Positions 12,366 to 24,800 of a stretch of DNA of 64,000 bases are shown piece by piece. A program made the position numbers and the translations under genes. The DNA comes from Istiophorus platypterus. Lineage: Eukaryota; Chordata; Actinopteri; Istiophoriformes; Istiophoridae. Numbering within the stretch: position 1 is the stretch's first letter; every line of letters starts with the position of its first letter. The notes under the pieces are model-generated. The model saw only the letters and a list, made by a program, of their open reading frames with translations, did not search any database and was not told the DNA's origin. The stretch is taken from assembly GCA_016859345.1 (NCBI GenBank), contig CM029121.1, positions 27,373,527 through 27,437,526 of the forward strand. Reading direction: 5' to 3'.

Positions 12366-14879
12366 GGTTTATCGGTTCAGGGATCTGAGATTAATCTTCC
12401 AAACCAGGCCCGGTGTTTTGATCCCTCTACTGATGCTTTGCCAGAGTGAAAGACAAACAGAACAAACGCAGACGGCGAAACGACACAGTCAGGAAAAAGA
12501 AGTTTCATCCAGATTCAAAAAAACCTGACAATCGTGAAGCCGAGCAGTCGAGGAACCCATGGAGGTCTCTAGTGCTTTTTTACCTGAGTTGAGTCTAACA
12601 GGCAACACTTTTAAATCAAGAGTGAAATGCTTTAGGTTACAGATTAATATTCCAGGTTATGAACACTGCTGTAGTTTAGGTCCGTTGGTCCCGGTGACGA
12701 AGGTGGGATTTGCATCCAGTCAGGGAGTGAGGTCCACCTGGCAGGATAAACCCGGGGTGGAAAAGTACCGTTCAGAGCCCCAGCGGTTGGAACGATGAGC
12801 CCGAACAGCTGGAGTGTTTTACACTTCAGAGGTCCTGGTGGCGGGCCCCGATCTGTCAGCAGACTGGGAGGGGAAAACCGGCGAGCAGAAAAACCGCTAC
12901 CGTCGCAGACGTGTGCACCGAAGCTACCGCACAAGTCCCTCCGTGTGTTTTTATCTCACATCGAGGCTAAATCTCACCTCTGACCGGTGAACACAGATCT
13001 GCTACAGCTCAATGAGTCCGTACACAGCTCCGTCTGGTTCGCGGCCGAAGTGTGAAGTCACAGATGAGAAGATATTTATTAGATCTGACGGACGGAGCGC
13101 GACTCCGTCAGAGGTAATCAAAACAGAGCCGGACCAAGGGTTTCTAGCATTTATCACCTTCAGAATCTGGCTAAAACCTCCCGTCAGCCAGGGTTCCCTC
13201 AGGAGCAACGGAGGACTACCGTAGGGAGGAGGAGGTTCGGGTGGTTCGGGCAGGTCGGCGAAGTTGGGCCGGATCCAGGCGTCCACCCTCCAGGGCTCTG
13301 TGGACCGAGCCCCCGCAGGCTGCTGTCGTACCTACGCCCGAGTCTGCGAAGGGGATGAAACTGGCCGAGCCATCAGACTCATTAAAGACCTCATTTGTTT
13401 CCAAGGTGACGAACAACTCGGTCGGCTGCGTTGTATTTGGTGGTAGCCGGGACGGATCCGTCCATCTGGACATTCGCGTCTTTAGGCTCGGCCCCACTGT
13501 TGCAGTAAGTTTAAAGAAACAGGCCCTGAAGTTAAAAGTTAACTAGCCTAGCTTAGCAAGGTAGCCGTTAACTACCATCTCTCTTTTTTTTAATGTGGTT
13601 AAGCTACATTTATGCCACTTAAATAACTTAAATTCACATTTAAATATTTTGAAATGCGGATGAATTTATTCAAGTGGTGCAAGAGATGAAACAGGACAAC
13701 AAAGCGGAAGAGACAAACTCTTTTCCGTTTTACCTTTTCAACTGTCTCAACCTAAAGTGCATTTTTTTAAAAGCCTTTTTTAGGTCATATTAGCTCTATG
13801 ACAATGCATGACGATCAGCCTAAGAAGTCATGAAATACTGGTTTTACAACTTATCTGTTATACAGTTTGGCTAAGAGCCCTCAAACTCCAAACCCTCTTT
13901 TCTCCACTGTTTCTTTAGTTGCTGCTCTCGGCCTCTGCAAGACGGCACAGCTCCAAATGTGTCTCTTATCTCCTGACTCAGGAGAACTTAAAAAAAAAAA
14001 ACAAAACTATTTGGATTCCACATCCCTCCGAGTTTGACCTTTGTGATGCTCAGACAGCGGATGGTGATTCATCAAAGCTCCTACTGGATTTATACACAGC
14101 CAATCCTCCTTAAAAACTCGGAAATCCACTGCGAGACCACCAACAGGAAATCAAAGCACCTTCACATGGTGCCGCAGGCATTAGACAAATGAAAACTCCT
14201 TTCTACCTTAAAAAAATGAAATAAAAAACATCCCATCACCAGGGGAGAAGCGGCTGCGGAGAAGTGAACTCATCAGCTGAGCCGAGGCCTCCGGGTTGAC
14301 GCTGTCCTCATCGATCAGCCTCCTTCGTCTTTCCCTTTTAACTATAAATGGCAAAGAACAAAAGCCGCGGATAATCCAAGGGTCGAGTCCGTCGGCCCTA
14401 AAAGGAGGCTGAAACATGAAAGACGCGGAGCTGCCGAGAGGATGATTTCGCGCGGAAACGAGCGAGCCAGGAGCAAAGGGAGGAAACCGACTCCAGGAAC
14501 TCAACTGCAATAAAAGGAACATGTATCTATGACCGTGTGCTGCGAGGACATCATCTTCAGTGCATCATCTTGATTAGCAGAAGAACAATCTGCCCCCACG
14601 AGTGAGGGTTTTTTTTCTGGCACAAACCAAAAAGTTGACCTGCACGAGAAACAGGCATATGGCTTATTTATCTGTATCCGAGCAAAACACAAGAATATCC
14701 CAGCAAACGAAGCACGGCAGGACAAATGGTCGGAGACAGAGCGTGTTCAGATGGAGTCGAAGGGACGACGAGGTTCCCCGACGACGCCTCGATTCGATCA
14801 GATTTATATTTTGTAAATATGGCAAAGATCGTCCGCCACCGGCTCTGCCGCCCTGAACCGCGAGAAGCTCTCTGACAGC

Positions 14880-15700
14880 GGTTTGTGTGGTGGGGTGTGT
14901 TTATTCACTCGGGGTTGGGGGGGGCGATGAATGGATCCGACTGTCAAAAGTTTCCATCACTCTGGGCTGTGGCCAAACGGTCCTGTTCTATCATCTTCAG
15001 GTTTCTGTCTCCTGCTCCGGCCAATCGGCAGCAAGCGTTGCAACTGCCCCACCGTTTCCCCTCAACAGAAGAAATCAAAACAGCTTCTGGAAACCGAGCG
15101 GCCGAAAAAAACGCAGACGTCTTCTCGACTTCCACCCCCTTTGTTGCGGTTTGTGCCAGTTCTCAGCGCCTGACGCAGGATGTCACATCAGCACCTATTC
15201 AGCCTCTAAATGTCTGCTGGGCACCCGCCCGCCGTTCACCGGGTGCCAGCCCCCCTGCTCCCGCCGCATCAATCTCATACACAAAAAAAACCAACAAAAA
15301 AAACCAACCTGCGGCCCGAACCTCCAGCGCCGCCGCTCTCTCTGTTCGCCTGCCCGGGCTGCTGCCTCCGCCGCCAGCGGCTCCAGACACTCAGAGAGCG
15401 ACCGGGATTTTTAAACAAAGGGCTCCTGCTCACAGCGACTTGTTTACAGGAAGAGGAAGATTTAAAGGGAAAAGGAGAAAGGCCCTTGCACAACAGTCTC
15501 GGGGAGGTTTTATTTTTCCCCGGTTATTTAAAACCTTTGTGGCGGGCAATGGCAGCCCTCAGCTCGCCGGGGCTGCTGCAGGGCCCAGCATAAATACACG
15601 GCGGATTAAATTTGAAGAAAAACACTCGGGAGCGCCGGATGTGCGTAGCATGTGGCCGACGTTGGCATCAATTACAGGACGAAGCAGTGGAGGCCGTTGA
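14880..15700. other. GC-rich unique block in ptprz1 intron 1, not a gene
   Basis: Open reading frames overlap here in four or more frames. The longest is 271 codons on the plus strand (14,885-15,700). The translations are low-complexity Pro/Ala/Ser/Arg with no domain, the ATG context is unconvincing, and no flanking splice sites were found. The open frames are best explained by base composition. The 3' third (15,490-15,700) is less repetitive, with TTATTTAAAA- and TATAAAT-like elements, and could be a regulatory block. That last point is inference. Confidence 0.5.
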
Positions 15701-16184
15701 ACCTTGGCTCTTATAAATCACACGTGCTCCCTCCCTGAGAAGGGGGGGGTGTCTGGTACTACTTCAGCCGTCGGTGTCACCAAATGAACCGGGACTCAAA
15801 CCTCGGGAAAACCAACTTTAAGATGGTTTTAAAAATGTGATGATGTCAAAACGCTTTCAAACGTCCAGAAAGTTTTCAGGCTAGATTTCAAGTATCTGTC
15901 CACATGGTGTGTTTCAGGCAAACTACACAGGTGAATAGTCATTCTTATGCTTCAGTCTTTGTAACAATGAAAAATGTGAGAACTGAGCTGCCGAGTAGCT
16001 GTGCTGCTTTCGTTAGCCTCGCACAAGGCCAAGCTAGCTGTTTCTCCATTTCCACTCTTTATGCTAAGCTATGCTAACTGGCCAATTCGTGCTTCTGCGT
16101 CGAACCTACGGCGTAGCCACAGCAACTAGCCTGAGCATTTATGCATCCTTATTGGTGTCACTCTGCAGTTACCCCACCAGACCC

Positions 16185-16470
16185 CTAGTTGGCAGTAGTG
16201 TTTACATGCAACCGTGTTTGGTTTCTTTGCCACTGTTTTCCAGAGGTCGTTGACACACGTTGAAACATCAGCAACTGGAACCAAGTGGATCTTGTTGGAG
16301 TCGGAGCAGACGGATGCTGAAGAGCAGTTTTAGTTTCCCTGAATTTACTGCAATGCACAAACGAAAGAAGTCGTTGGAGGAGACAGTCCGGATGATGGCG
16401 GCGAAGGAGGAGGAGCCTGAAATGCTGTGACATGTAGTTACATGTTTTGGGGGGGCTGGACGTCTGGGGC
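16185..16470 (+). repeat. dispersed repeat pair, copy A
   Basis: Shares an ordered run of phrases with 20,925-21,200: 'gaacagcagttttagttt-cctgaatt', 'tgcaa-gcacaaacgaaa', 'cgtcg-agagac-gtc' and a following 'gatgg-cgg-gaagga' section. Two diverged copies of one element sit 4.7 kb apart in the same orientation. Confidence 0.65.
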
Positions 16471-17489
16471 ATAAATTGACCACGACTCTTCACGGGGACA
16501 ATAAATACGCGTGTTGCCCTCAAATTTCTGCTGTGAGAATAACGACAGCAACCGCTCAGACCGGGGCTGTTCTGCCTCTGTCCTCGTCTCCCCCTTTGAA
16601 AGAAAACAGAGCAGTTATGTTGCCAATCCGATTTTGGACACAGACACATTCAATCTGTCCGGGGCAGCAGCCGAGCGTCAAACTGAGTCTGCTGGTGCAC
16701 GTCCACGGTCTGAAACGGAAACAGCAGCGTTCCATCAGCCGTCGCAGCCTCTTCGAACGCTAACAACGTATTAACGCTGACAGCAGATGTAGTGTGTGGA
16801 CACCACGAAATAAACAAAGAGACGGATCCAGTGTGTGAAGCAGGGAAAAAAAAATGCTTTTGGCAGCAGATTTTTTTCTTCCCTCCTTCACAGGGAAGTC
16901 AAAGGTCACGGTCGGCTACCGAAACTGTGTTCCGTTTCACCAGATGCATGAGCCAAATGGCCGGCACCGGATCTTCTTAAAAGGAAACGTCCGGTGCCGG
17001 TCTATACTTTCTTTCTTGTCAACAAGTCCCAACAAAGGGTTCGTTCTTCTCTGAGCACTCTCTGACTTCCCTACTCCTTCTGTGGCTCTCGGCTCCAAAC
17101 CCATCGGTTCCTCCTGGAGGTCGGTTGTGAAAAACAGTTTCAATAAAACTGGCTCAGTAATTCCCTAAGACAGCTGGTCGTTGTATTTTTCCTTATCAAA
17201 CAGATAAATGGGAGGAAATGGTGCATTTGTTGGGGACTATTTCCAGTGGCGGATTAATGTCTGGCTCCTGTCGTCCACATTCCTGGAGGGGCTTTTTCAA
17301 TCGTTGTGATGGAATCACATCAACAACACTCGGTGGGGGACTGTTTTCCAGCTTTGGAGATTGTCAGGGACTCATTATTTTTGCAGAACCCTTTAGGGCA
17401 CAGTTTAAGTGTCTTACTATTTAAGTTGTCATAGATATTTTTCATACAAGATGTGTTTAGCCCTCATTTTTAACCTCGGTCAGTGGGTT

Positions 17490-17705
17490 GGTCCAACATT
17501 TTGGTCAAGTGATGGATGGATACATCATCCTGAAATATAATAAAGGCATTCATGGTCCCCTGAAGCCTTTTCCTTACTTTTGGTCTAGGCTGACATTCGT
17601 AGTTTTGAGTGAAAGTGGTAGAAACTGTTGGATTGACTGCTATGAAATTTCCTGACAGACATTCCTGGTCCCCAGAGGAAGAATCCTGCTGACTTTGGTG
17701 ATCCC
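17490..17705 (-). repeat. dispersed 'aattcatcctgag' family, copy 3 (inverted)
   Basis: Reads as the reverse complement of the family. 'actttggtgatccc', 'cctggtccccagagga', 'atgaaatttcctgacagac' and 'cattttggtcaagtg' correspond to the phrases in the 59.2-kb copy. Confidence 0.65.
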
Positions 17706-18104
17706 GCATTTAGCCAAAACCTCATTGGGGCCTGGCTTGGCTTTGGACTTTCGAGTCCACCCCGCTGGTTGTAAGGAACTAAAAAAAATCCCCCAGAAAA
17801 GTCGCGCCGTGTATTGGAAGCAGCAGAAGTCGCGCGAACGGCAGACGGTTTTCCCACAGGTTACTAAAGTGGAAGAGGCCGCGAGTTTCCCTCCTCATGC
17901 GCGAAAGGCATCGGTTCCAAGCGGAGCCGCTTCGGTTCCAGCAGACGTGTTTCTAATCTAATCGTACGCACGGTGACGAAACGGTTTGTCGGAGGCCCAG
18001 AGGAAAGCTCCCCGAACAGAAAAACAACTTCATTAAACACCGGGGCTGAAAGGACCAAGGAGAGTGCCAGCGCTGTATCCCACAGGAAAGACAATGAGAG
18101 AGGA

Positions 18105-18128
18105 AGTGTGTGTGTGTGTGTGTGTGTG
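18105..18128. repeat. (GT)n microsatellite
   Basis: About twelve GT units, followed by GTGTGAGTGTGTGAG and a GA-rich tail. Confidence 0.9.
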
Positions 18129-18628
18129 AGTGTGTGAGAAAGAGAGAGAGAGAATATGCAAATCTATCCTATATTATAAACTTTTTACAGTCGCATTTAC
18201 TCTCCAGCTCAAGCCTGGGATGACGTCCTCACTGATGTCTGCAAGAATGTGTGGCTGAAAAGATTATTTACACACTGAATTTGGGGGATTAAAATGCTGC
18301 ATTCAAGTCATGTAGTAATTACCAACTGCCAACTGGGGAAAAAACAGGCAGTAAACACCGAACCAATCCATAGATGCTGGCGGAGCAAACTCGAGCTTTA
18401 AAAGTGGGCCTTTTTTTAAGGCAACATTAATAACTTGTGGTTAACTTCAACTTTGATAAAAATTGAAAAGGAGGAAAAGAAACAAAATTTGTGAAAATAG
18501 ATGGAAAACACTTGTGATTCATCTTTTTAATGAATTTTAAGTCTTTTTTCTACATTTCTTTCTGCCTCACAAGGGTTTTACCTTACGTGTGAAAGCTAAA
18601 TCATAAAATTTCAAAACTATACAATAGT

Positions 18629-18960
18629 AGCTGCAACAGTTATTTTCTTTATCAATTCATATGCTAATTATTTTCCAAATTAATCGATTTGTCTACAAAG
18701 GTCAGAAAAATGCCATCGATCATTTCCAGAAGCAAAAGTGATGTGTTCAAATTGTTCTGTTTTAGTTACTGAGTAGTCAAAAAAGCAAAAATATAGAGTT
18801 TAGAATCAGATATGATGAGCAAAAAGCTTCAAATCATCACCTTTGAGAAGCTTCAACCAGGAAACGTTTGAAATTTCTGAAATTTCTGAAAAGTAATTTA
18901 AAGGGTTAAACGATCATAAAAGGGACCCAACTAATTGACGAATCAATAGTTGTTGCAGCT
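18629..18960. repeat. MITE with AGCTGCAACA terminal inverted repeats
   Basis: The left end AGCTGCAACA (18,629) and right end TGTTGCAGCT (to 18,960) are perfect inverted repeats. They enclose about 330 bp of AT-rich DNA with 'attaatcgattt' and 'gtcagaaaaatg' phrases. This is a familiar non-autonomous, probably hAT-derived, element found in great numbers in fish genomes. No coding capacity. Confidence 0.8.
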
Positions 18961-19284
18961 CTGTATTAAGAGCGACTGGACATGCCTCAGATTCCTTCCA
19001 CCTCTCATCATCTAGGATTCGACACCTCAGCCTTTTGGGATTTTTACTTCTTGTAGACCATAAATTACTGTTGACAGGCGTGTAGGATTAAAAAAATCTT
19101 GCCTAAGAGGGAACCATAATAATCCCGTAACCTGTCCGTCTCTCATACTCGCATTTATTTACAATGTTTTTGCCCACAGATCTTCATGACCTTACTTTTC
19201 AAATGACAAATGTCGCAAGGAAAATACAAATAGATTCAAAAAGGAAACTGAAAAACAAAATGCTATGAAATCCTGAACCACCAC

Positions 19285-19620
19285 AGCCTGGTTTCCATCC
19301 AATTGCAGAACAAATTCTAGTCAAATTTCCTATGAAAATGGCAACAGTAGATGTAAATTAATGTTCGTTACCATCGTAACGTTGTTAAGTGAGTATTAGG
19401 AGCCAAACAGCAGGTGGAGCTGATTCTCCAGTTGCTGCCATTAAACCACCACAGAAGAAGAGGAAAGAGCTCCGGTCGAAGTTGGGACGACGGGGGACCA
19501 CGTGGAGAACACGATGGATATCTGACGAATCTGTTCCATGTATTGATGTGAGGAAGGTTCCAGTTCCCTCATCATCACCCCACACAGACCTGATGGTTCC
19601 CCGATCTATCGACGCGTTAA
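19285..19620 (+). repeat. possible MITE fragment ('ctggtttccatcc' type)
   Basis: Starts with 'cctggtttccatccaattgc' and contains 'ccattaaaccaccacagaagaag', both hallmarks of a frequent teleost non-autonomous DNA element. The right end is not clearly defined. Confidence 0.4.
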
Positions 19621-20924
19621 CTTTTTTACCTAAATGAGCCCATGAGCCTTTGAAACAGGCTTTAAGATCTTTTGTTCATTGATCTTTTTTCAAAGGTCTA
19701 AATCAGGACTAAATCCATGGTGAGAATCAAACGTGGCAGAGACATACAGAAACGTCAGTGTCCAAACACCAAGGAACCGTTGAGGCGGCGACACTCGGCT
19801 GGGGCTTACTGCAACCTGCTGGACCGTGAAAAGACCACCCTCAGCCGAGGGAACCGCCTCCACGGTTCGCCGGGGGCGTTCAAACCGTCGAGCCTCCTGC
19901 AGACACAGACCTGGATTCATTCGGCTACAGTCACAACTAACGGATGGTAGAGATGCACTGCTGGAAAGAGAACGAGCCTTTTGCCTTCAAAAGTCTCCAA
20001 CCGGCTTCGCTGGACCGATTCAAATGGGTTGTCAAAGGAAAGTGTTGACGAGGGCTGGGTCCAGCTGTGAAGCCTTGGCTGAGAGGGCTTGGATAAAAGG
20101 TTCTGGAGACACATTTAAGTTGAACCACTCAACCTACATTAAACTCACGTCAGACATCTCCAGCTGTGCCTGCATCGTGTCCACCGTCCTCTGATGGTGC
20201 TCGAACCCCCATGGTCCACTGGAAACCGACTCAGACCTCGCTCCGGTCTTTTCTACCTTCGGTTACTGAAAATCCCCGTGAGGGTCACGGCGCTCTGCGG
20301 AATCACCGTCCCTGGCTCTTGTTTTGGTTATACGCAGCAGACAGAACTGGTTGGGGTCAGGGATGAGGTCAGGGTCAGCTGAAGGTCGGGGAAACAGACT
20401 TTGGCACAACACCGATGCCTGTATCCAGCCAAAGACCTTTAATGAGAGAAGGAGCTCCACTCTAACACCGGTTCACAGTTTACAAGTTTAACACCAGAGT
20501 GAGACGTCTTCTCTATAGTTGATCCTGTCATGGTTTTTTTGTCTTTTTCCCCCAGAGAGTCAGATTCTTCAGGTGAACTTTTGTTCATATTCAGTACTTT
20601 GACTTCATACATTTGAACTATGACCTTCAGTATTTTGGTAGCTCATGAATAAAGACGTATAAGATCAAGTAGCTACAGCTGCTATTTCAGTGTGTCATAC
20701 ACATATTTTAAGCTATGTTACGGTGACTAAGGTTCTGGATCGGACTCTTTAGATACCCAGTAAAATTAAAGAACTCGGATCGGGATCAGGACCGTGACCC
20801 TGATAGGGATGTCTGGTTAAATACTGATGAATGTTGACTTGCACTGGACACTGTGGAGACAATTTTTCATTCAACCAACACAACCACTATCCTGGTTGGT
20901 TTCGCTCTACAATTACTCTGCTAA

Positions 20925-21200
20925 ACCGCAAGTTGGCGATGGCGATTATGTGTTTCTTTGCCCCCATTTTCCACGAGTTGCCGCACTTCAAAACGACGGC
21001 GACTGAAACTGAACGGCTCTTGATGGAGCTGGGACCGATAGATGTTGAACAGCAGTTTTAGTTTTCCTGAATTTTCTGCAACGCAGAAACGAAAAAAAGA
21101 CGTCGAAGAGACGGTCTGTACGACGGCGGGGGAGAAAGGAGAAGTGGGAGATGCGCTGCTACCAAGCCGACCAATCACACTTCTTGTGGTCTTGGTCGCC
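20925..21200 (+). repeat. dispersed repeat pair, copy B
   Basis: The second copy of the element at 16,185-16,470, with the same ordered phrases ('gaacagcagttttagttttcc', 'tgcaacgcagaaacgaaa', 'gacgtcgaagagacggtc'). Confidence 0.65.
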
Positions 21201-23080
21201 AGGACGCATAGTTTACTTTTTTGGGATGATGTATTTCAGGCTTAAGCTTAGGGTACGGCTTGAATTGGCCTTAACAAGTAATCAATAAAAGAATGAGCAA
21301 TGGTGATGGCCCTTTGTTAACGGCAGAATTCTGCAGATAGAAAAGAGTATTCTCCTTTAACTATCAATCTGAAACCTGCTGCTTGTGATTCGTACCATCA
21401 CCATCGGTCCAATCAAAGTCTCGATCGCTTTCACCTGCGTGACTCCGCCGCTTCGCTCTAACCAGGCGAACATCATCGGCACAATCGCCGGCTCATTAAC
21501 AGGCAGACCTTCAGTGACGGTGCCTTGGGGATGCAGCACTATTTTGAGGAATGACCCAATTGAAATTAGCAGGCGGGGGGGGGGGCAGAGGAAATTATAG
21601 ATTTTACACTTTGTCCTTCTCTAACCTTGACACACTTCTGCTGGATTTCCCCTGCTGCTAATGTTAACTAACGATGGCCGATGTGTCCTCTTCATCAGAA
21701 TCTAACCATGAAAATCGTTTATCCGAGTTTTGTCTCTTCATAAGACCGTTGTGTGTCACAGACTTGTCCATGGAGCCATCAAACATAAATAAAAATGATT
21801 GATATCGTATTTTTAATCTTTACCTTGGATTATCTGATTCACACTAAATGTTCTGATTTACATATAAGTAAAACACTTCTTTGTTTGTTCCTGTCTAAAC
21901 TGACGGCAGCTTATGAAGAACATATATATTGTGTGATACCATTAAGTCGAACTGTTACTATACGGTTCTGGACTAAATCAGCTCCTGGTGGCCTAGATGC
22001 AGCCGTTCGGAGGGAGCCGGTTAGTCCCGACCTCCTGCTGTTCGCCGCCGCCAACCAGCTGCCTCAGATCCCCGTGTCCAGCATCCCTGGTACCCGCCTC
22101 GGGCTACTGCACCAGTCAACCAGGCACTAATACGCCGACGTGTGTGGGGAAACAAGCTGTCTGAGGGAACAGCCCCAGGAAAAGGTATTACTTTAAAAAA
22201 AGCCAAACAGTGACACGTGTGGCTGCTGGAGATAACAATCGGCTGGTGTGTTGATCCAGAAAACACTAGAGACAAACAACACACAACATCATCGGCAGAA
22301 CATAAACCAGCAGCTACTCCAATAGCTGATGCATCATTTTCTAGGCAGCAGCGTCAAATGTTTGCTGGTTCCAGATTTAATTTTTCACAATTTCAGGCCA
22401 ACATTTTATCAAGAGACTAATCAGCAGATTAAAATAATAGAAATAATTAATATTGCCCCTTGTTGATCCACAGTAAACTGATAACCGATAACCGTTTCAG
22501 TAACATTCAGACTGTTTGAAGTTAAAAGTCTGGTGCAGCAGAGGCTTCACAATTGCCTCAATGGCAACAATTACATGGCTGTTTACGGTGTAAAACATCT
22601 GGGGTCTAACTGCACATCTGGCAGTTATCAGCTCTGGTTTCATCCCAGATCAATTTCAACTCGATTCAGCGACATTGTCAAGTTCACCTCTGCTTCCAAT
22701 CAGACGTAACTGCCCCGACCGTCCGGTGCTTCACAGAGTTAACAGGTTTAACCTTTCACAGCTTTCGCCACACACACACCCCTGCACACGAACCTCAGCT
22801 AGGGTGTGTCAACACAACCTGAGCCCACCCCCCTGGTCCAGAACCGGTCTGAGCAGAAGGTTGGACAGATTCTCCTCGAGACCTGAGGAGGAGCGTGCGC
22901 CCTGGGGGGGTAAACGTACTGATTCGGCAGGTATTTACCTGCAGCCCAACACACCCGAGACCTGACAGATCTCAATATTCAGGTCCAAGTGAGGCCCCTC
23001 GGAAACTGCTCCCAAAAAAAAAAAAAAGTTTAAATGCTTTTGTTGTTACAGACATTCAGGCTGTAATCTCTAATCTTGAG

Positions 23081-23081
<1 letters not shown>

Positions 23082-23124
<43 letters not shown>
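23082..23124. repeat. (CA)n microsatellite
   Basis: Uninterrupted CA run of about 21 units. Confidence 0.95.
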
Positions 23125-23127
<3 letters not shown>

Positions 23128-23246
23128 GAGTCTGTCAAAATTTACAACTCTGCTTTCGGCTATGTTGGCTTCATCAGTGCGCCAGTCACATGACTTTACA
23201 AGAGAAGCATAAATCACGATACACATGTTTTTACTAACCCCCCCCA

Positions 23247-23249
<3 letters not shown>

Positions 23250-23283
<34 letters not shown>
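23250..23283. repeat. (CA)n microsatellite
   Basis: Uninterrupted run of about 17 CA units, about 125 bp after the previous CA array. The two lie in the same orientation. Confidence 0.95.
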
Positions 23284-23285
<2 letters not shown>

Positions 23286-24494
23286 CTATAGTATGAACAA
23301 GCCTCCTTATTATAAGTGAGATGGTGCAGTCAGACCCGGCGACCAGCCCTTAGCTCATCGACCGATGGAAATTTCAGACATTAACTACGCAGAGAACCAG
23401 CAGGATCCCACCACCAAAAAACTGAATCAGCTGAAATATATATACACAATTGATCTATTACCGATACTGCTTTTCTCACAAGCTGGTGGAGACCAAAGAC
23501 AGAGCTAGAAGGAGGTAGGATATTGGACACGTACGCAAAAAGTGTAATCAGTTGATTTGCTAAACTCTGATTTCTGCCAGAAAATGAGTCAATGCGATGT
23601 GAAATAACGTGCTAAGTTCAGCCTAATATATCTGCTCCGCTCTTTTTTCCTCTTCGGCCTCCTCCGGGGGCCACGACATGGCGCTGCCCCCCCCCCGTTA
23701 GCTTGTAATGTCGGTGATAGAGGGGAATTTAAGCTCATTCTCCCGCTGCACTCGAGGGGGAGGCCGATCTGGATAAGAGGATCAGACTAATGCCTGAAAT
23801 GTAAATGTAAATGTTCTGTAAATACTCGAGAAGCCTTGTCGAAGCCCATTGAATCCTTTTGTGCAGGCCAACATCTGCCTAAAGCGCCTCCCACGTTCAC
23901 CTGCTTAGAGACCCCCCCCAGCCCTTCAACCAGTAGGTGAATGGGGGGAGAAAAGGAGCGAATCGGCCCTTTTTTTTTTTAACTGGAGAGGACTCTGACC
24001 GACCTGCGTCCTCCCCGCAGGCCTTTTTGTCGCCGGCCTTTTCTTCCACGCCACTTCTTTTTTTTTCCCCCCTCGGGATTTCGCATTCAGCCCATCGAGC
24101 GTCCAGGATGGAGGAGGAGACCACACACTCGCAGGCGGCCGAGGAGCAGGGACAACGAGGAGGAAGGTGGAGGACAAATCAAATGGCTCTCCACCAGCTA
24201 CTCCACGGGAGCTCCACTTGTTCTCCGCTGCAGTGGGCCCCGGTGTGACCCCCCCCCCCCCCAAACGCCCCCCACTTTCAGAGGCGCCGTGGGCCACCCG
24301 GATCTGCCCCGTCATCCATTACAGCGTCCAGAGCTGCGGTGGGCACCGAGGAGGAGGAGGAGGAAGAGGAGGGGTGGTGGCTGGTCGCCAGGTGGACACC
24401 AGCAGAGACAAGATGGTTGGCTAACCAAAAGAAATACCCGCCCTCGACACCCCTCATCCCTCACCCGCCCGGATACGAGAGGAGAGACAAATGA

Positions 24495-24800
24495 GGAGGA
24501 GGAGGAGGAGGAGGATTAAAAAAACGTTAAGAGGGGAGGGAGGGTGAGGAGGAGGGGGAGAGACAGTAGAAGGATGAAGGCATGAGGCTCCAAAAAGGGA
24601 GAAAATGTGGGGGCGACAGAAGATGTTCGGCGGGACCCAGGCGTCGTGAAAAGGACGAGAGAAAATGAGAGATTAAGAGCTGAGGAGAGAAAAAGGAGGA
24701 AAAAAAAAAAAAAAGGAGCTGGACAGAAAAAAATGGTGAAGAAGATTGAAGAGTAGAGGAACAAAAAAAAGAGAAAGAGATCTGGCCCCGAGGAAAAAAA
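24495..24800. repeat. polypurine (GA-rich) tract
   Basis: About 300 bp almost entirely A and G on the plus strand (GGAGGAGGAGG, AAAAAGGAGG and similar). Phe/Ser-rich minus-strand open frames here are artefacts of the composition. Confidence 0.75.

Noticed and set aside
14885..15700. 271-codon plus-strand open frame
   Set aside because: Overlaps equally open frames in several other frames. Low-complexity composition with no domain, no splice context and location inside ptprz1 intron 1.
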